From contig JAFRPH010000001.1 of NCBI GenBank assembly GCA_017429205.1, positions 1 through 33,746 of the forward strand: DNA of 33,746 nt. Direction: 5' to 3'. The notes beneath the pieces were generated by a model. It was not told the DNA's origin. It saw only the letters and a program-made list of their open reading frames with translations, and searched no databases. Of the stretch, positions 16,301-25,000 are shown piece after piece. The position numbers and the translations under genes are program-made. Source of the stretch: Bacteroidales bacterium (GTDB taxonomy: Bacteria > Bacteroidota > Bacteroidia > Bacteroidales > UBA932). Numbering within the stretch: position 1 is the first letter of the stretch; every line of letters starts with the position of its first letter.

Positions 16301-18733
16301 CTCGTGAGCCTGGAGAACGCCGCCGGCGTGATCGCCCGCGAATGGGTGTCCACGGACGCGTCCAACGACACGCCCTACACCTTCACCGTCACCCCGGAAA
16401 TGGCGCCGAACTTCTATGTCCACATCACCTTGGTCCGGCCGTACGAGGCTTCGGAAGGCGGCCAGCCACTGCGCCTGTACGGCGTGAAGCGTCTCCTGGT
16501 CGAGAATCCCGACTCGCACCTGGAGCCGGTGGTCAAGGTGGCCGACACCGTGGCCCCCGAGGAGTCGTTCACCGTCCAGGTGTCCGAGAAGTCCGGGAAG
16601 CCGATGACCTACACCCTCGCCGTCGTGGACGAGGGCCTGCTGGACCTGACGGCCTTCAAGACCCCGTCCCCGTGGGATGCGATGTACCAGACCGAGGCCC
16701 TGGGCGTGAAGACCTGGGACCTCTACGACGAGGTGATCGGCGCGTACGCCGGCCGCTTCAGCCCGATGCTGTCCATCGGCGGCGACCAGGAGAACGTCCG
16801 CGCGGCCCGCAAGGACAACCGCTTCAACCCGGTGGTGAAGTTCCTGGGACCTTTCACCCTGAACAAGGGGACCGGGAAGCACGACATCACGCTTCCGATG
16901 TATGTGGGCAGCCTCCGCGTGATGGTGGTCGCCGGCCACGACGGGGCCTACGGCAACGCCGCGAAGACCGTGACGGTCAAGTCTCCGCTGATGGTCCTCG
17001 TCACCCTTCCGAGACAGCTTTGCGCGGGTGAGGAAGTCGTGCTGCCGGTGAACGTATTCGCCCTGGACGACAAGGTCAAGGACGTCAAGGTGACCGTCAA
17101 GGCCGAGGGCGCCCTCCAGACCGACGGCGCCGCCACCGAGACGACCCACTTCGACAAAGCGGGCGACAACGTGGTCCGCTTCGCACTCAAGACCGCCGGC
17201 GAAGGCGCCGCCCACGTCACGGTCACGGCCGAGGGCGGTTCCCGCAAGACCACCGAGACCGTCGACATCCAGGTCGTGAACCCGAACCCGGAGACGGTGA
17301 CCATCCGCCAGGAGCGCATCGAGCCCGGCAAGAGCGTCGCCTTCGACGCGGGCGACGGCTCCACCCTCGAACTGGCGGGCTTCCCCGCCGTCGACGCGGC
17401 CGGCATGTTCCGGACAATGAAGAACTATCCGTACAACTGCACCGAGCAGATCTCCGCCCGGGGCCTGACGATGCTCCACCTGCTCCCGCAGCTCTCCGAG
17501 GCCGATTCCGAGCAGGCCCGCGAGCTCATTCCGGGCCTCATCCACCAGCTGTACGCCCGCCAGCGGAGCGACGGCGGCTTCTCCTACTGGAGCGGCGGCA
17601 ACAACTCCGACACGTGGGCCAGCTCGATGGCCGGCCAGTTCCTCGCCGAGGCGGCCGCGGCTGGATTCGAGGTCCAGAAGGACGTCATCGGCAACTGGAA
17701 GCGCTTCCAGAACAACCTGAGCCAGGCCTACCGCCTCGCGGGCAACGCCGCGTTCAGCCAGCTGGACGAGTGCTACCGGCTGTACACCCTCGCCGTCGCG
17801 GGCGCGCCCGCCAATGCGGCGATGAACCGCCTGAAGGAATCCGGCAAGCTGGAAGGCCGCGCCGAATGGATGCTCGCCGCCGCCTATGCCGTGAGCGGCA
17901 AGGTGAAGACGGCCCAGGAGGTCGTGGACAAGGACGTCGCCTCCTCCGGTGAATACGGCGCCGGCGACTTCACCTACGGCTCCACGCTCCGCGACAAGTC
18001 CGTCCTCCTCCAGGTCCTCGCCCTCACCGACAACCTGCCGCAGGCGCTTCCCGCCGCCCTCGAGGTGGCCGAACAGATCAACAAGGGCTGGTATTCCACC
18101 CAGGAGGCCGCCTTCGCCGCCATGGCGATGGACCGTCTGTTCGCCAAGGTGGGCACCCAGGCCGTCAAGGCCAGCGTGGCCGGCAAGGACGTCGTCTCCG
18201 CGAAGTCCGTCTATTCCCAGCCGGTCTCCGGCAAGGTGGACGTGAAGAACACGGCCGACGGCCTCCTCTACGCCACGATGACCCATATCGGCAAGGCGCC
18301 GTCCGGCACGCCGGTCGCCGCCGCGTCCAACGCCCTGAAGATCGAAGTCTCCTACAAGGACGCCGAGGGCAAGGCGCTGAATCCCGCCGCCATCCCGCAG
18401 GGCAAGGAATTCACCGCCGTGGTGAAGGTTACGAACCCCACGCAGAACGCCTATACCTCCCTCGCCCTCAGCGAGCGCGTCCCGTCGGGCTGGGAGATCC
18501 TCAACGACCGGCTCCGCACGGGCGTCGATAACAGCGGGGAGCATCGCGACATCCGCGACGACCGCTGCGACTGGTTCTTCGACCTGGGCCGCGGTGCCTC
18601 CAAGACCTTCAACCTGAAGCTCCGGGCCGCCTACGAAGGCGTGTACACCCTGCCGGCCATCACGTGCTCGGCGATGTACAATCCGCACGTGGCCGCCAAC
18701 ACGGCTTCCGGCAAGGCGGCCGTCACCCGATGA
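13358..18733 (+). CDS. Alpha-2-macroglobulin family lipoprotein with intact thioester
   Basis: 1791 residues. The signal peptide MRRIRLWALMALAAAF ends in the lipobox AAAC with Cys20 as lipidation site, so the protein is anchored in a membrane facing the periplasm or surface. The macroglobulin order is visible: N-terminal MG repeats, bait-region and alpha-2-macroglobulin blocks (TLAVVDEGLLDLT around residue 1085; VVKFLGPFTLNKGTGKHDITLPM, about 1160-1185), then the thioester domain with YPYNCTEQ, whose Cys1361 and Gln1364 should form the reactive internal thioester. Bacterial members trap attacking proteases in the periplasm. It overlaps pbpC by four bases (ATGA), the classical yfhM-pbpC arrangement, which suggests defence of damaged envelopes alongside peptidoglycan repair. 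A long open frame on the opposite strand is an artefact of GC-rich codons. Confidence 0.93.
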   Translation: MRRIRLWALMALAAAFAAACAPKGAETLDPAFANYVKAYTGGVVSDGTAIRVELATPVPMEKQIDGLFSFKPSLKGSERWLSPTVVEFVPDEWKSGTVYEGTFQVGKVLPVKESQCKAFPFRVQAAPRAAALAVDGVTIRDGARLQGTITLSVPAPKEDITLTVDPSVPVAISGDGTLYHFEAGPIDRSTADTPVKVTLKVKDFDQEVSRKTYIPAAGGFKVIDTRVLRGENPCVEVRFSEPLSPTASREGLIELSGVVRQTIDIQDNIARVYFDADPGEDLALTVNQGVRSADGQALAQGFRMDLPSTDPAPAVTIPIDGTILPDDSKLVLPFRAVNLSAVDLRVIKIYEDNVLLFLQENSLGGSSELRRVGRVVYSRQIPLTDDGVRDPHAWNDYNVDLSGLFKQEPGAIYRITLSFRQEYSLYGGKKAPSMLPVQSGKPTPEEEAEWDVQNTYWWDNYMDWEQYDWDERDNPESPSYYMDDDRFPSINLLASNLGLLAQYADGNSLWVAATDLSDAKPASGVDLEAYDFQLQRIGKGRTDGKGLAQLDLPRKPFILLGRQGKTTGYLRLADGYENSMSRFDVGGQTLSKGLKGFIYGERGVWRPGDTLHVTMILADKAGRLPEGHPATLELYTPEGQFYTRMVSTGQDGFYTFPVVTSSDDPTGWWNAYVKVGGSAFHKSLHIETVKPNRLKVNLELPGEVLQGGVRNTARVTSSWLTGVPASGLRASATMTLSKGPASFKGFEGYTFRNPASSFESSEYSLFETTLDGDGFAETAFDLPAAKDAPGLLQAFIVTSVLENGGDESFTTQTVSYSPFPAYVGVKLPEGELETDKDNTVSVAVVDAKGARLSGRELEYRVFKTEWSWWWDSNPYELAGYVNGRNAKPVASGKLTSGAQDVTFNLRAAEADWGRYLVVVRDVAGGHIAGKTVVIDWPAYKGRSGREDPNSLSMLTFAADKESYRAGEKAKVYIPAAKGGQALVSLENAAGVIAREWVSTDASNDTPYTFTVTPEMAPNFYVHITLVRPYEASEGGQPLRLYGVKRLLVENPDSHLEPVVKVADTVAPEESFTVQVSEKSGKPMTYTLAVVDEGLLDLTAFKTPSPWDAMYQTEALGVKTWDLYDEVIGAYAGRFSPMLSIGGDQENVRAARKDNRFNPVVKFLGPFTLNKGTGKHDITLPMYVGSLRVMVVAGHDGAYGNAAKTVTVKSPLMVLVTLPRQLCAGEEVVLPVNVFALDDKVKDVKVTVKAEGALQTDGAATETTHFDKAGDNVVRFALKTAGEGAAHVTVTAEGGSRKTTETVDIQVVNPNPETVTIRQERIEPGKSVAFDAGDGSTLELAGFPAVDAAGMFRTMKNYPYNCTEQISARGLTMLHLLPQLSEADSEQARELIPGLIHQLYARQRSDGGFSYWSGGNNSDTWASSMAGQFLAEAAAAGFEVQKDVIGNWKRFQNNLSQAYRLAGNAAFSQLDECYRLYTLAVAGAPANAAMNRLKESGKLEGRAEWMLAAAYAVSGKVKTAQEVVDKDVASSGEYGAGDFTYGSTLRDKSVLLQVLALTDNLPQALPAALEVAEQINKGWYSTQEAAFAAMAMDRLFAKVGTQAVKASVAGKDVVSAKSVYSQPVSGKVDVKNTADGLLYATMTHIGKAPSGTPVAAASNALKIEVSYKDAEGKALNPAAIPQGKEFTAVVKVTNPTQNAYTSLALSERVPSGWEILNDRLRTGVDNSGEHRDIRDDRCDWFFDLGRGASKTFNLKLRAAYEGVYTLPAITCSAMYNPHVAANTASGKAAVTR

Positions 18734-20880
18734 GTCGCCGCAAGGCCATTCTTCTGATTCTTTTCGAGGTCCTTCTGGCAGGCTGGCTATGCTGCCTGCC
18801 GAAGGACCTTTTCAAAGGTACGTCCTACGCGACGGTCGTCACCGACCGGAACGGCGAACTGCTGGGCGCCCGCATCGCGGGGGACCAGCAGTGGCGGTTC
18901 CCGCCCTGCGACACCGTCCCCGAGCGGTTCGCCGCCGCGCTCGTCCAATTTGAAGACCGGCATTTCCGGTGGCATCCGGGCGTGAACCCGGTGGCGCTGG
19001 TCCGCGCCGCCACGGACAACGCGCGCGCCGGGCACGTGGTGAGCGGCGGCAGCACGCTGACGATGCAGGTGATCCGCCTGTCCCGGAACCGGGAGCGGAC
19101 GCTCCGGCAGAAGCTCGTGGAGGCCATTTTGGCCACCCGGCTGGAATTCCGCTGCTCCAAGGACGAAATCCTGGCCCTGTACGCGTCCCACGCCCCGTTC
19201 GGGGGCAATGTCGTGGGGTTGGAAGCGGCGGCCTGGCGCTACTTCGGGCGCCCGGCCGGAGAACTTTCCTGGGCCGAATCCGCCACCCTCGCCGTGCTGC
19301 CCAACGCCCCGGCCTCCATCCATCCCGGCAAGGCCCGGGACCAGCTGCTGGCCAAGCGGAACCGCCTGTTGGAGCGGCTGCATCGGCGCGGATACTTCGA
19401 TGCGTCGACCTTGGAGACTGCGCTTGCGGAACCGCTGCCGGACGCACCCTATCCCCTGCCGAATTTCGCCCGTCACTATGTCGAGCAACAGCCCCGCGGG
19501 GAAGAGACCCGCACAAGCCTCGACCTGTCTTTGCAGCGGCAGGTGGAGGATGCGACCACGCGCTGGTCCGACGAGCTGGCGCTCAGCGGGACGGCGGACC
19601 TCGCGGCCGTCATCCTGGACATCCGAAGCGGCGAGACCATCGCCTATGTGGGAAATGCTTCTCCCCTACGGGCCCGTCACGGATCCGAGGTGGACATCGC
19701 CGCGTCCCCGCGCAGCACGGGCAGCATCCTGAAGCCGTTCCTGTACTGCGCCGCGCTCCAGGACGGAACCATCCTGCCCCGGACGCTGCTGCGGGACACG
19801 CCGGTGAACCTGAACGGCTTCACGCCGCAGAACTTCGACTTGCAGTTCCACGGGGCGGTCCCGGCGGCCGAGGCGCTGGCCCGGTCGCTGAACGTGCCCT
19901 CCGTGCACCTGCTGCGCGCCTACGGGCCGCCGCGCTTCCTGAAAGTCCTGCGGGACGCCGGCCTCTCCACCCTGCCCCGGGACGCCTCCTACTATGGGCT
20001 TTCGCTCATCCTGGGCGGCGGCGAGGGCACCTTGGCCGACATCACCCGCGCCTATGCCGACATGGTCCGGAGCTATGACGGGCTGCCGACGGATTCCCCG
20101 TTCCGGGACCGTCTCGCCCTCTGGTATACCTTCGAGGCCTTGAAAGAGGTCAACCGGCCCGATGAAATCGATTGGAAACTGATCCGTTCCGTGCGGAAAG
20201 CCGCGTGGAAAACCGGGACGAGCTACGGATCCCGAGACGCCTGGGCCGTCGGCGTGACGCCGGACTATGCCGTGGGCGTGTGGTGCGGCAACGCCGACGG
20301 GCACGGCGTGGCGGGGATGACGGGCGCCAAGACGGCGGGGCCCGTCCTGTTCGACCTGCTGAACCTCCTACCGCCCACCGCCGATTGGTTCGAGGAGCCC
20401 CTGGACGGTGGCGTGTGGCTGGACGTGTGCAAGCAGTCGGGGATGCTGCGCAGCCAGGATTGCCCCGATTACGAGCGGGTCCTGCTTCCGGCGCAGGCGC
20501 AGGAAAGCGACGTGTGCCCCTACCACAAGGACGGCACCTTCCGGCTGCCGCCCGCGATGGAGTGGTACTACAAGGCCTATCATCCTGAATACGAGGTCCG
20601 TCCCGTCACCCGGGACGCCGCCCGGATGGAGTTCCTCTATCCCGAGCCCGGCAGCGTCCTCACCCTGCCCCGCCAGCTGGACGGCAGCGAGGGCGGCGCC
20701 GTCTTCCAGGCCGTCCACCGCGACCCGGCCGCCACCCTCTACTGGCACCTGGACGACACCTATCTCGGCGAAACCCGCATCATCCACCAGATGCGCCTCT
20801 CCCCCGCCCCCGGAAAACACACCGTCACCGTGGTGGACGGTGACGGCAATTCGGTTTCCGTGGGATTCACGGTGAAATAG
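18730..20880 (+). CDS. pbpC: Penicillin-binding protein 1C
   Basis: 716 residues; the start at 18730 is set by the ATGA overlap with the macroglobulin gene and by the membrane anchor that follows (AILLILFEVLLAGWLCCL, residues 6-23). Glycosyltransferase family 51 motifs: EDRHFRWHPG with catalytic Glu75, GGSTLTMQ around residues 108-115, and the RQKLVEAILATRLE segment. Transpeptidase motifs: SILK with Ser332/Lys335, SLN around residue 393, and KTGT at 494-497. A beta-rich C-terminal extension (from about residue 620) matches the PBP1C-specific C-terminal domain. It polymerises and cross-links peptidoglycan at the outer face of the inner membrane. Pairing with an alpha-2-macroglobulin is a recurrent bacterial gene order. 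All catalytic residues are present. Confidence 0.95.
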   Translation: MSRRKAILLILFEVLLAGWLCCLPKDLFKGTSYATVVTDRNGELLGARIAGDQQWRFPPCDTVPERFAAALVQFEDRHFRWHPGVNPVALVRAATDNARAGHVVSGGSTLTMQVIRLSRNRERTLRQKLVEAILATRLEFRCSKDEILALYASHAPFGGNVVGLEAAAWRYFGRPAGELSWAESATLAVLPNAPASIHPGKARDQLLAKRNRLLERLHRRGYFDASTLETALAEPLPDAPYPLPNFARHYVEQQPRGEETRTSLDLSLQRQVEDATTRWSDELALSGTADLAAVILDIRSGETIAYVGNASPLRARHGSEVDIAASPRSTGSILKPFLYCAALQDGTILPRTLLRDTPVNLNGFTPQNFDLQFHGAVPAAEALARSLNVPSVHLLRAYGPPRFLKVLRDAGLSTLPRDASYYGLSLILGGGEGTLADITRAYADMVRSYDGLPTDSPFRDRLALWYTFEALKEVNRPDEIDWKLIRSVRKAAWKTGTSYGSRDAWAVGVTPDYAVGVWCGNADGHGVAGMTGAKTAGPVLFDLLNLLPPTADWFEEPLDGGVWLDVCKQSGMLRSQDCPDYERVLLPAQAQESDVCPYHKDGTFRLPPAMEWYYKAYHPEYEVRPVTRDAARMEFLYPEPGSVLTLPRQLDGSEGGAVFQAVHRDPAATLYWHLDDTYLGETRIIHQMRLSPAPGKHTVTVVDGDGNSVSVGFTVK

Positions 20881-20901
20881 ATTCCCGGTCAAGCCGGGAA
20901 T
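20881..20901. repeat. Palindromic repeat at the pbpC/sialidase convergent junction
   Basis: ATTCCCGG (20881-20888) pairs with CCGGGAAT (20894-20901) around a five-base loop, starting directly after the pbpC stop. The 24-base unit 20881-20904 recurs with one mismatch at 23441-23464 inside the second macroglobulin gene. It lacks a T-tract, so it is a REP-like element rather than a standard terminator. Confidence 0.75.
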
Positions 20902-20904
20902 GAC

Positions 20905-20969
20905 GTCGTCATGGCCGGGATAAAGTCGTCATGGCCGGGATAAAGTCGTCATGGCCGACCTGATCGGCC
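20905..20969. repeat. Tandem 20-base repeat plus hairpin at the end of the sialidase-like gene
   Basis: The unit GTCGTCATGGCCGGGATAAA occurs exactly at 20905-20924 and 20925-20944, with a third partial copy at 20945-20957. It runs into a hairpin GGCCGA (20953-20958) / TCGGCC (20964-20969). The leftward gene uses the second copy for its stop codon (20929-20931) and the third copy and hairpin for its last codons. Confidence 0.8.
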
Positions 20970-22086
20970 ATCTCAAACGGGTAACGGCGATCTCTTCCTT
21001 GTTCACGGAATAGGCCACATACAGGAAATCCTCGTCGACATATGCCTTGGGATAGCTGTAGCCCAGGGTTTTGGCCTTGCCTTCGAATCTCCGCTCCGGC
21101 GGGTTGTCCCGAAGGATCCACGCTTCGTCGAAAGTCGCTGCGTCCGATGCGGTGGCGAACATCAGGAAGGAACGGTCCTTGCCGGGTCCGGGATTGCCGA
21201 TGAGAAAAGGCGTTCCGTCCGGCAAATTGCCGGCGCATTGCTTGGAACGGGAGTCCGGAAAGGCCGTTTCCACGGCTTTCGACCAAGTCTCGCCCCGGTC
21301 GCGGCTGACCGCCGCCAACTTCTTGAACGAACTCTCCTGGTCGCGGAACACCATCACCAGCGCACCGTCTTTCCGCTGGAACACGCTCGGTTCCAGCTCT
21401 CTGGTCTGCACCTTGAGAGGCGACGGCTCAAAAACGGCTTTCCGCCAACCCGTTACACCGTCGGGGCGGTCCGTAAAAATGGGACAGACCTGCAGGCCGG
21501 GCTGGAAATGCGCCGCCCCGACGATCCGGCTCCCGAACAGGTGCGGATCCTGTTCCAGGACGCCCGCCAGCGGACTCCCGTCCGCCATCCGGACGGGCCG
21601 CATCGGCGACCATTCCACGCCGTCGGCGCTGGCCCGGTACCAGGCCTCTCCGCCCCGGGGCTCCAGACCTTCCGGCCAGACATTGACAAAGGCGACCAGG
21701 GAGTCCCCGACATTCCACCAGCCACCGGAAGTACATCCCGGGCCGGACAGGTCCAAAGGTGCGGACCAATGCTCCGCGTCGTCGCTCACGGCATAGACCA
21801 AATGGGTGTCCGGCGTGTCCTCGTCCCGCTCCGAGGCCTGCCACATACAATAGAAACGGCTCTGGAACTTCGTCAGCACGGCCCCATTGGCATACGAGTC
21901 CATCCCCTCCTCCGCCCGGAACACGGTGAAAGACTCAGCACCAGGATACACCTCGAAGCGTTCCGTCGACAAACTGTCGCGCCCGAACAACCCTTCCGCC
22001 ACGCCAAACGGAACCTGCTGCCGCCCACAGGCCACAGCCAGGAACAGTGCCAAGGTCACAAACCCGCCATAGTGCGTCGAATGCAT
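20929..22086 (-). CDS. BNR/sialidase-fold lipoprotein
   Basis: 385 residues. The start at 22086 was chosen because it begins a lipoprotein signal peptide (MHSTHYGGFVTLALFLAVAC, Cys20) and lies 10 bases after the macroglobulin gene; the longer upstream frame is proline/serine-rich shadow. The mature part has repeated blade-like segments of a beta-propeller: an Asp-box SRDRGETW around residue 262, and weaker relatives such as SDDAEHWS and SADGVEWS. This fits the sialidase/BNR-repeat superfamily, anchored to the membrane. I could not identify a full sialidase active-site set (arginine triad, Tyr/Glu), so glycosidase activity on sialic acid or another sugar is only possible. The final residues (PIRSAMTTLSRP) are encoded by the repeat cluster at 20929-20969, so the native C-terminus appears to have been replaced. 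Confidence 0.75.
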   Translation of the reverse strand: MHSTHYGGFVTLALFLAVACGRQQVPFGVAEGLFGRDSLSTERFEVYPGAESFTVFRAEEGMDSYANGAVLTKFQSRFYCMWQASERDEDTPDTHLVYAVSDDAEHWSAPLDLSGPGCTSGGWWNVGDSLVAFVNVWPEGLEPRGGEAWYRASADGVEWSPMRPVRMADGSPLAGVLEQDPHLFGSRIVGAAHFQPGLQVCPIFTDRPDGVTGWRKAVFEPSPLKVQTRELEPSVFQRKDGALVMVFRDQESSFKKLAAVSRDRGETWSKAVETAFPDSRSKQCAGNLPDGTPFLIGNPGPGKDRSFLMFATASDAATFDEAWILRDNPPERRFEGKAKTLGYSYPKAYVDEDFLYVAYSVNKEEIAVTRLRWPIRSAMTTLSRP

Positions 22087-22096
22087 CCTCTTATCC

Positions 22097-25000
22097 TTAT
22101 TCCACGGCCAGGACGCCGTGGAAGGCGTCGTTGGCGCGGTAGTGGGGGGCGTAGAGGGATTCGACGGTGAGGACCGGGGCAGTGAAGGTGCCGGCCTGGG
22201 TGACGAAGAATTCCTCGGTGAGGGTGGTGTTCTCCTCCGGGAAGGAGTCAAAGTAGTACTCGGTGCGGTCGGCCTTCACATTGCGGTAGCCCTGCGGGGT
22301 GAAGGTGAGGCGGCGGAGGCTGAACCAGCCCCAGCCCGTGTGGCCGGAGAGCTGCTGCACCGGCCGCAGGGCGGCCTCGCGGAACGCGTCGACCTTCACG
22401 AAACTGCGGTTTTCCTGGTTCCAGATGTGGTATTCGGCGATGATCTTGTCGCCCACCGCGACCGGCGTGCCGGGCGCGATTTCCTCGCGGACGGTCACCT
22501 GGTCGTTCTCGCCGGAGCGGTCGTCATAGACCTTCTCCACGGTCTTCTCGCGGAAGAACTTGCGGGCGATGGTGAAGCCGTTGCCGGCGGCATTGATGTC
22601 GGCGAAAGGCTTGTCGTACGTGGCGGAATAGGACAGGATGGAGGTGGCGAGGACCGCATCGGAACCATCGAGGATGGCGGTGATCGCGTCCACGAAGGCC
22701 GGGCTCTCGTCCCACTTCTGCGTTTCCTTCTGGAGCATCAGCCACAGGCGGATGCCGTCGGAGATCTCCGGCGCGTACGGGTTCATCAGGCCGCACAGGA
22801 GGGCGTGCGCATCGGCCTCGGTTTCGAGGAGGCCGCGCCAAGGCATCACGGCGTTGGGATAGTACCAGCCCCCGTCGCGGTGCTCCACGGCGTATTCCTT
22901 CAGGGAAGCGATGTCGGCCTTCAGGGAGGATTCCATCCGGGACTTCGCGGCGACCTTCACGCCCCAGGCCTTCGCCAGGGCGATGCCCTCGGAGGAGGCG
23001 GAGAGGTTGAGCTGGGTCTGCACGCGGCGGGCCTTGGCCATGATCTGGCCCTGCAGGCCGCGGCCGTCCTTCGCGGAAGGAACGAGGTAGCCCTTCACAT
23101 ACTTCTGGAACTCCTCGAACCGCTTCTTGCCTTCCTTCGTCGCCGGCTTCACCTCGAACGGGACCGTCGGGTAGAGGGAACGGACGAACAGGTACTGGGC
23201 GTCGGAAAGGTAGCCGCGCCAATACGGAAGCTCGGTCGCAAAGTGCCTGGTGTCCAGGAACTTGACAGAAGTGGTCAGGTCCGGCACCTCGAAGCCGTGG
23301 TCGCGCAGCTTCGCAAAGCGCTGCAGCAGCACGGCCGTGATGATCGGCGAGGACTCCATCCCTTCGAACCAGCCGAAGCCGCCGTCGTTGTTGCGGCAGG
23401 CGAGGACTTTTTCGAGGAGCTCCCCGGCGCCTTCGGCGAGATTCCCGGTCGAGCCGGGAATGACGGAAGAGTCAGAGCCGGGAATGGCGGAAGTCAGAAG
23501 CCGGACATACCAGGCCTCGGAGAGGGAGAGGACGTCCTTGCCTTCGGGTTCCACCTTGGCGGGGATGGCGGCGCGGACGAGGTCCAGGAGGGTGGTTTCG
23601 GTCAATGCGGCCTCGGAGGCGGGCACATTGACGAAGCGGGCGCGGAGCTCGGCAAGGAGCGTCTCGCGGCTCATGCCGGCCCGGAGGACGGCGGAATGGG
23701 CCTCGGTGAGGGTCTGGACGGGCTTCTTGACCTCGACCGGCAGTAAGACGGCGTCGGAGAACTCGTCGGCGGCGAAGACCACCTTGAAGCCGAGGGTTTC
23801 GACGGCCGGCACGCGGACCGGGAAGCGGTGGCTTTCCGTGCCGCCGGCCGGGACGGTGACGGCGACGCGCTGGACGCCCATCGGCTCCACGCCCTCATAT
23901 TCCTTGGACGGATAGGTATACAGGTACAGCCAGCCGGAAACCGGCTTGTCGGTGTTGCTGGACACGCTGGCGGCCACCTCGTAGGTGTCGCCCACATAGA
24001 GGAACTGCGGCTCCACGACCGCCACCTTCACGGGCACGCTCACGACCATCTCCTCGCGGAGGAAAGTGTTCCGCATCCCCTTGTCGTGGGCATACAGCGC
24101 CACATAGTAGGTCGAGAGCTTGTCGGACGTGTTGAACGTGAACGAGAGATTGCCGGCCGCGTCGGATACAAGGTGCGGCTGGAAGGTCAATGCGTTCTCG
24201 AACTTGGAGCGCACGGTCACCTCGGGCTCGCCCGCCTCGGGCGCCGCCTCCTCGAAAGCGGCATCGACAGACTCCTTCGCCGCCATCGACGTTTCCGCCA
24301 AGACCATCCGGTCCGCCATCGCGCCATTGGCGGCGGAACGCGTCGCCTTCATCATCGGTGCGGCGCCGTAGGCCACGACCGACTCTTCCAGCGCCAGTTC
24401 ATCGTCGTACGGATTGTCCCCGCTCACTCCGCCGCAGACGGACTCGATGCTCACGTACGGGACGCTGAACTCCCGCAAGGTGACCACCGGCCAGTGATTG
24501 CCGGCGATGGCGTCGATGCTCTTGTCATACACCGCCGCGAGGGCCTCCACGCCCGGATCGGTCTTGAGCGTGAACGTGTAGGAAGTGCCCGGGAAGGCCT
24601 TGTCCGTGAAGGATTCAAACTTCAGCGGCAGCGCCAGGCGGGTGCGCGTGCGGGAGTATTCCTTGTCGAAGGTAATGGCTTCGCCGCGCTTGAAATAGAA
24701 CACCTGCAGGCGGACGGCATCGGGATATTCGGGCTTATAGTCAAACTCGAGGGTGGTCAGGGAACCTTCTTTCGCCCGGACGCCCTTGAGGACGACCTTC
24801 CGGGTTTCCAGCACCTTCCGGGCTTTGCCGAAGAGGGTGACGATCGCGTATTCGGCCCCGTCGGCCGTACCCATCGTCAGCCGGATCTTCTCGCCCATCG
24901 GCACATCCTCGGGGCCGGTCAGGAAGAGGCGGCGGACCGGGGCGTCCAGGACCTTCCCCTTCGGGTCCACCTTCAGGATCCAGCACTTCGACTCGTCTTT

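Noticed and set aside
13298..18688. A 1796-residue open frame antisense to the first macroglobulin gene
   Set aside because: It mirrors the real gene almost end to end, has a low-complexity G/V/H/R-rich composition typical of GC-rich antisense frames, and contains no recognisable domain.
20881..20957. Possible CRISPR-like or attachment-site array at the pbpC junction
   Set aside because: The 20-base units are directly adjacent with no spacers, there are fewer than three full copies, and no cas or integrase gene is in the window.
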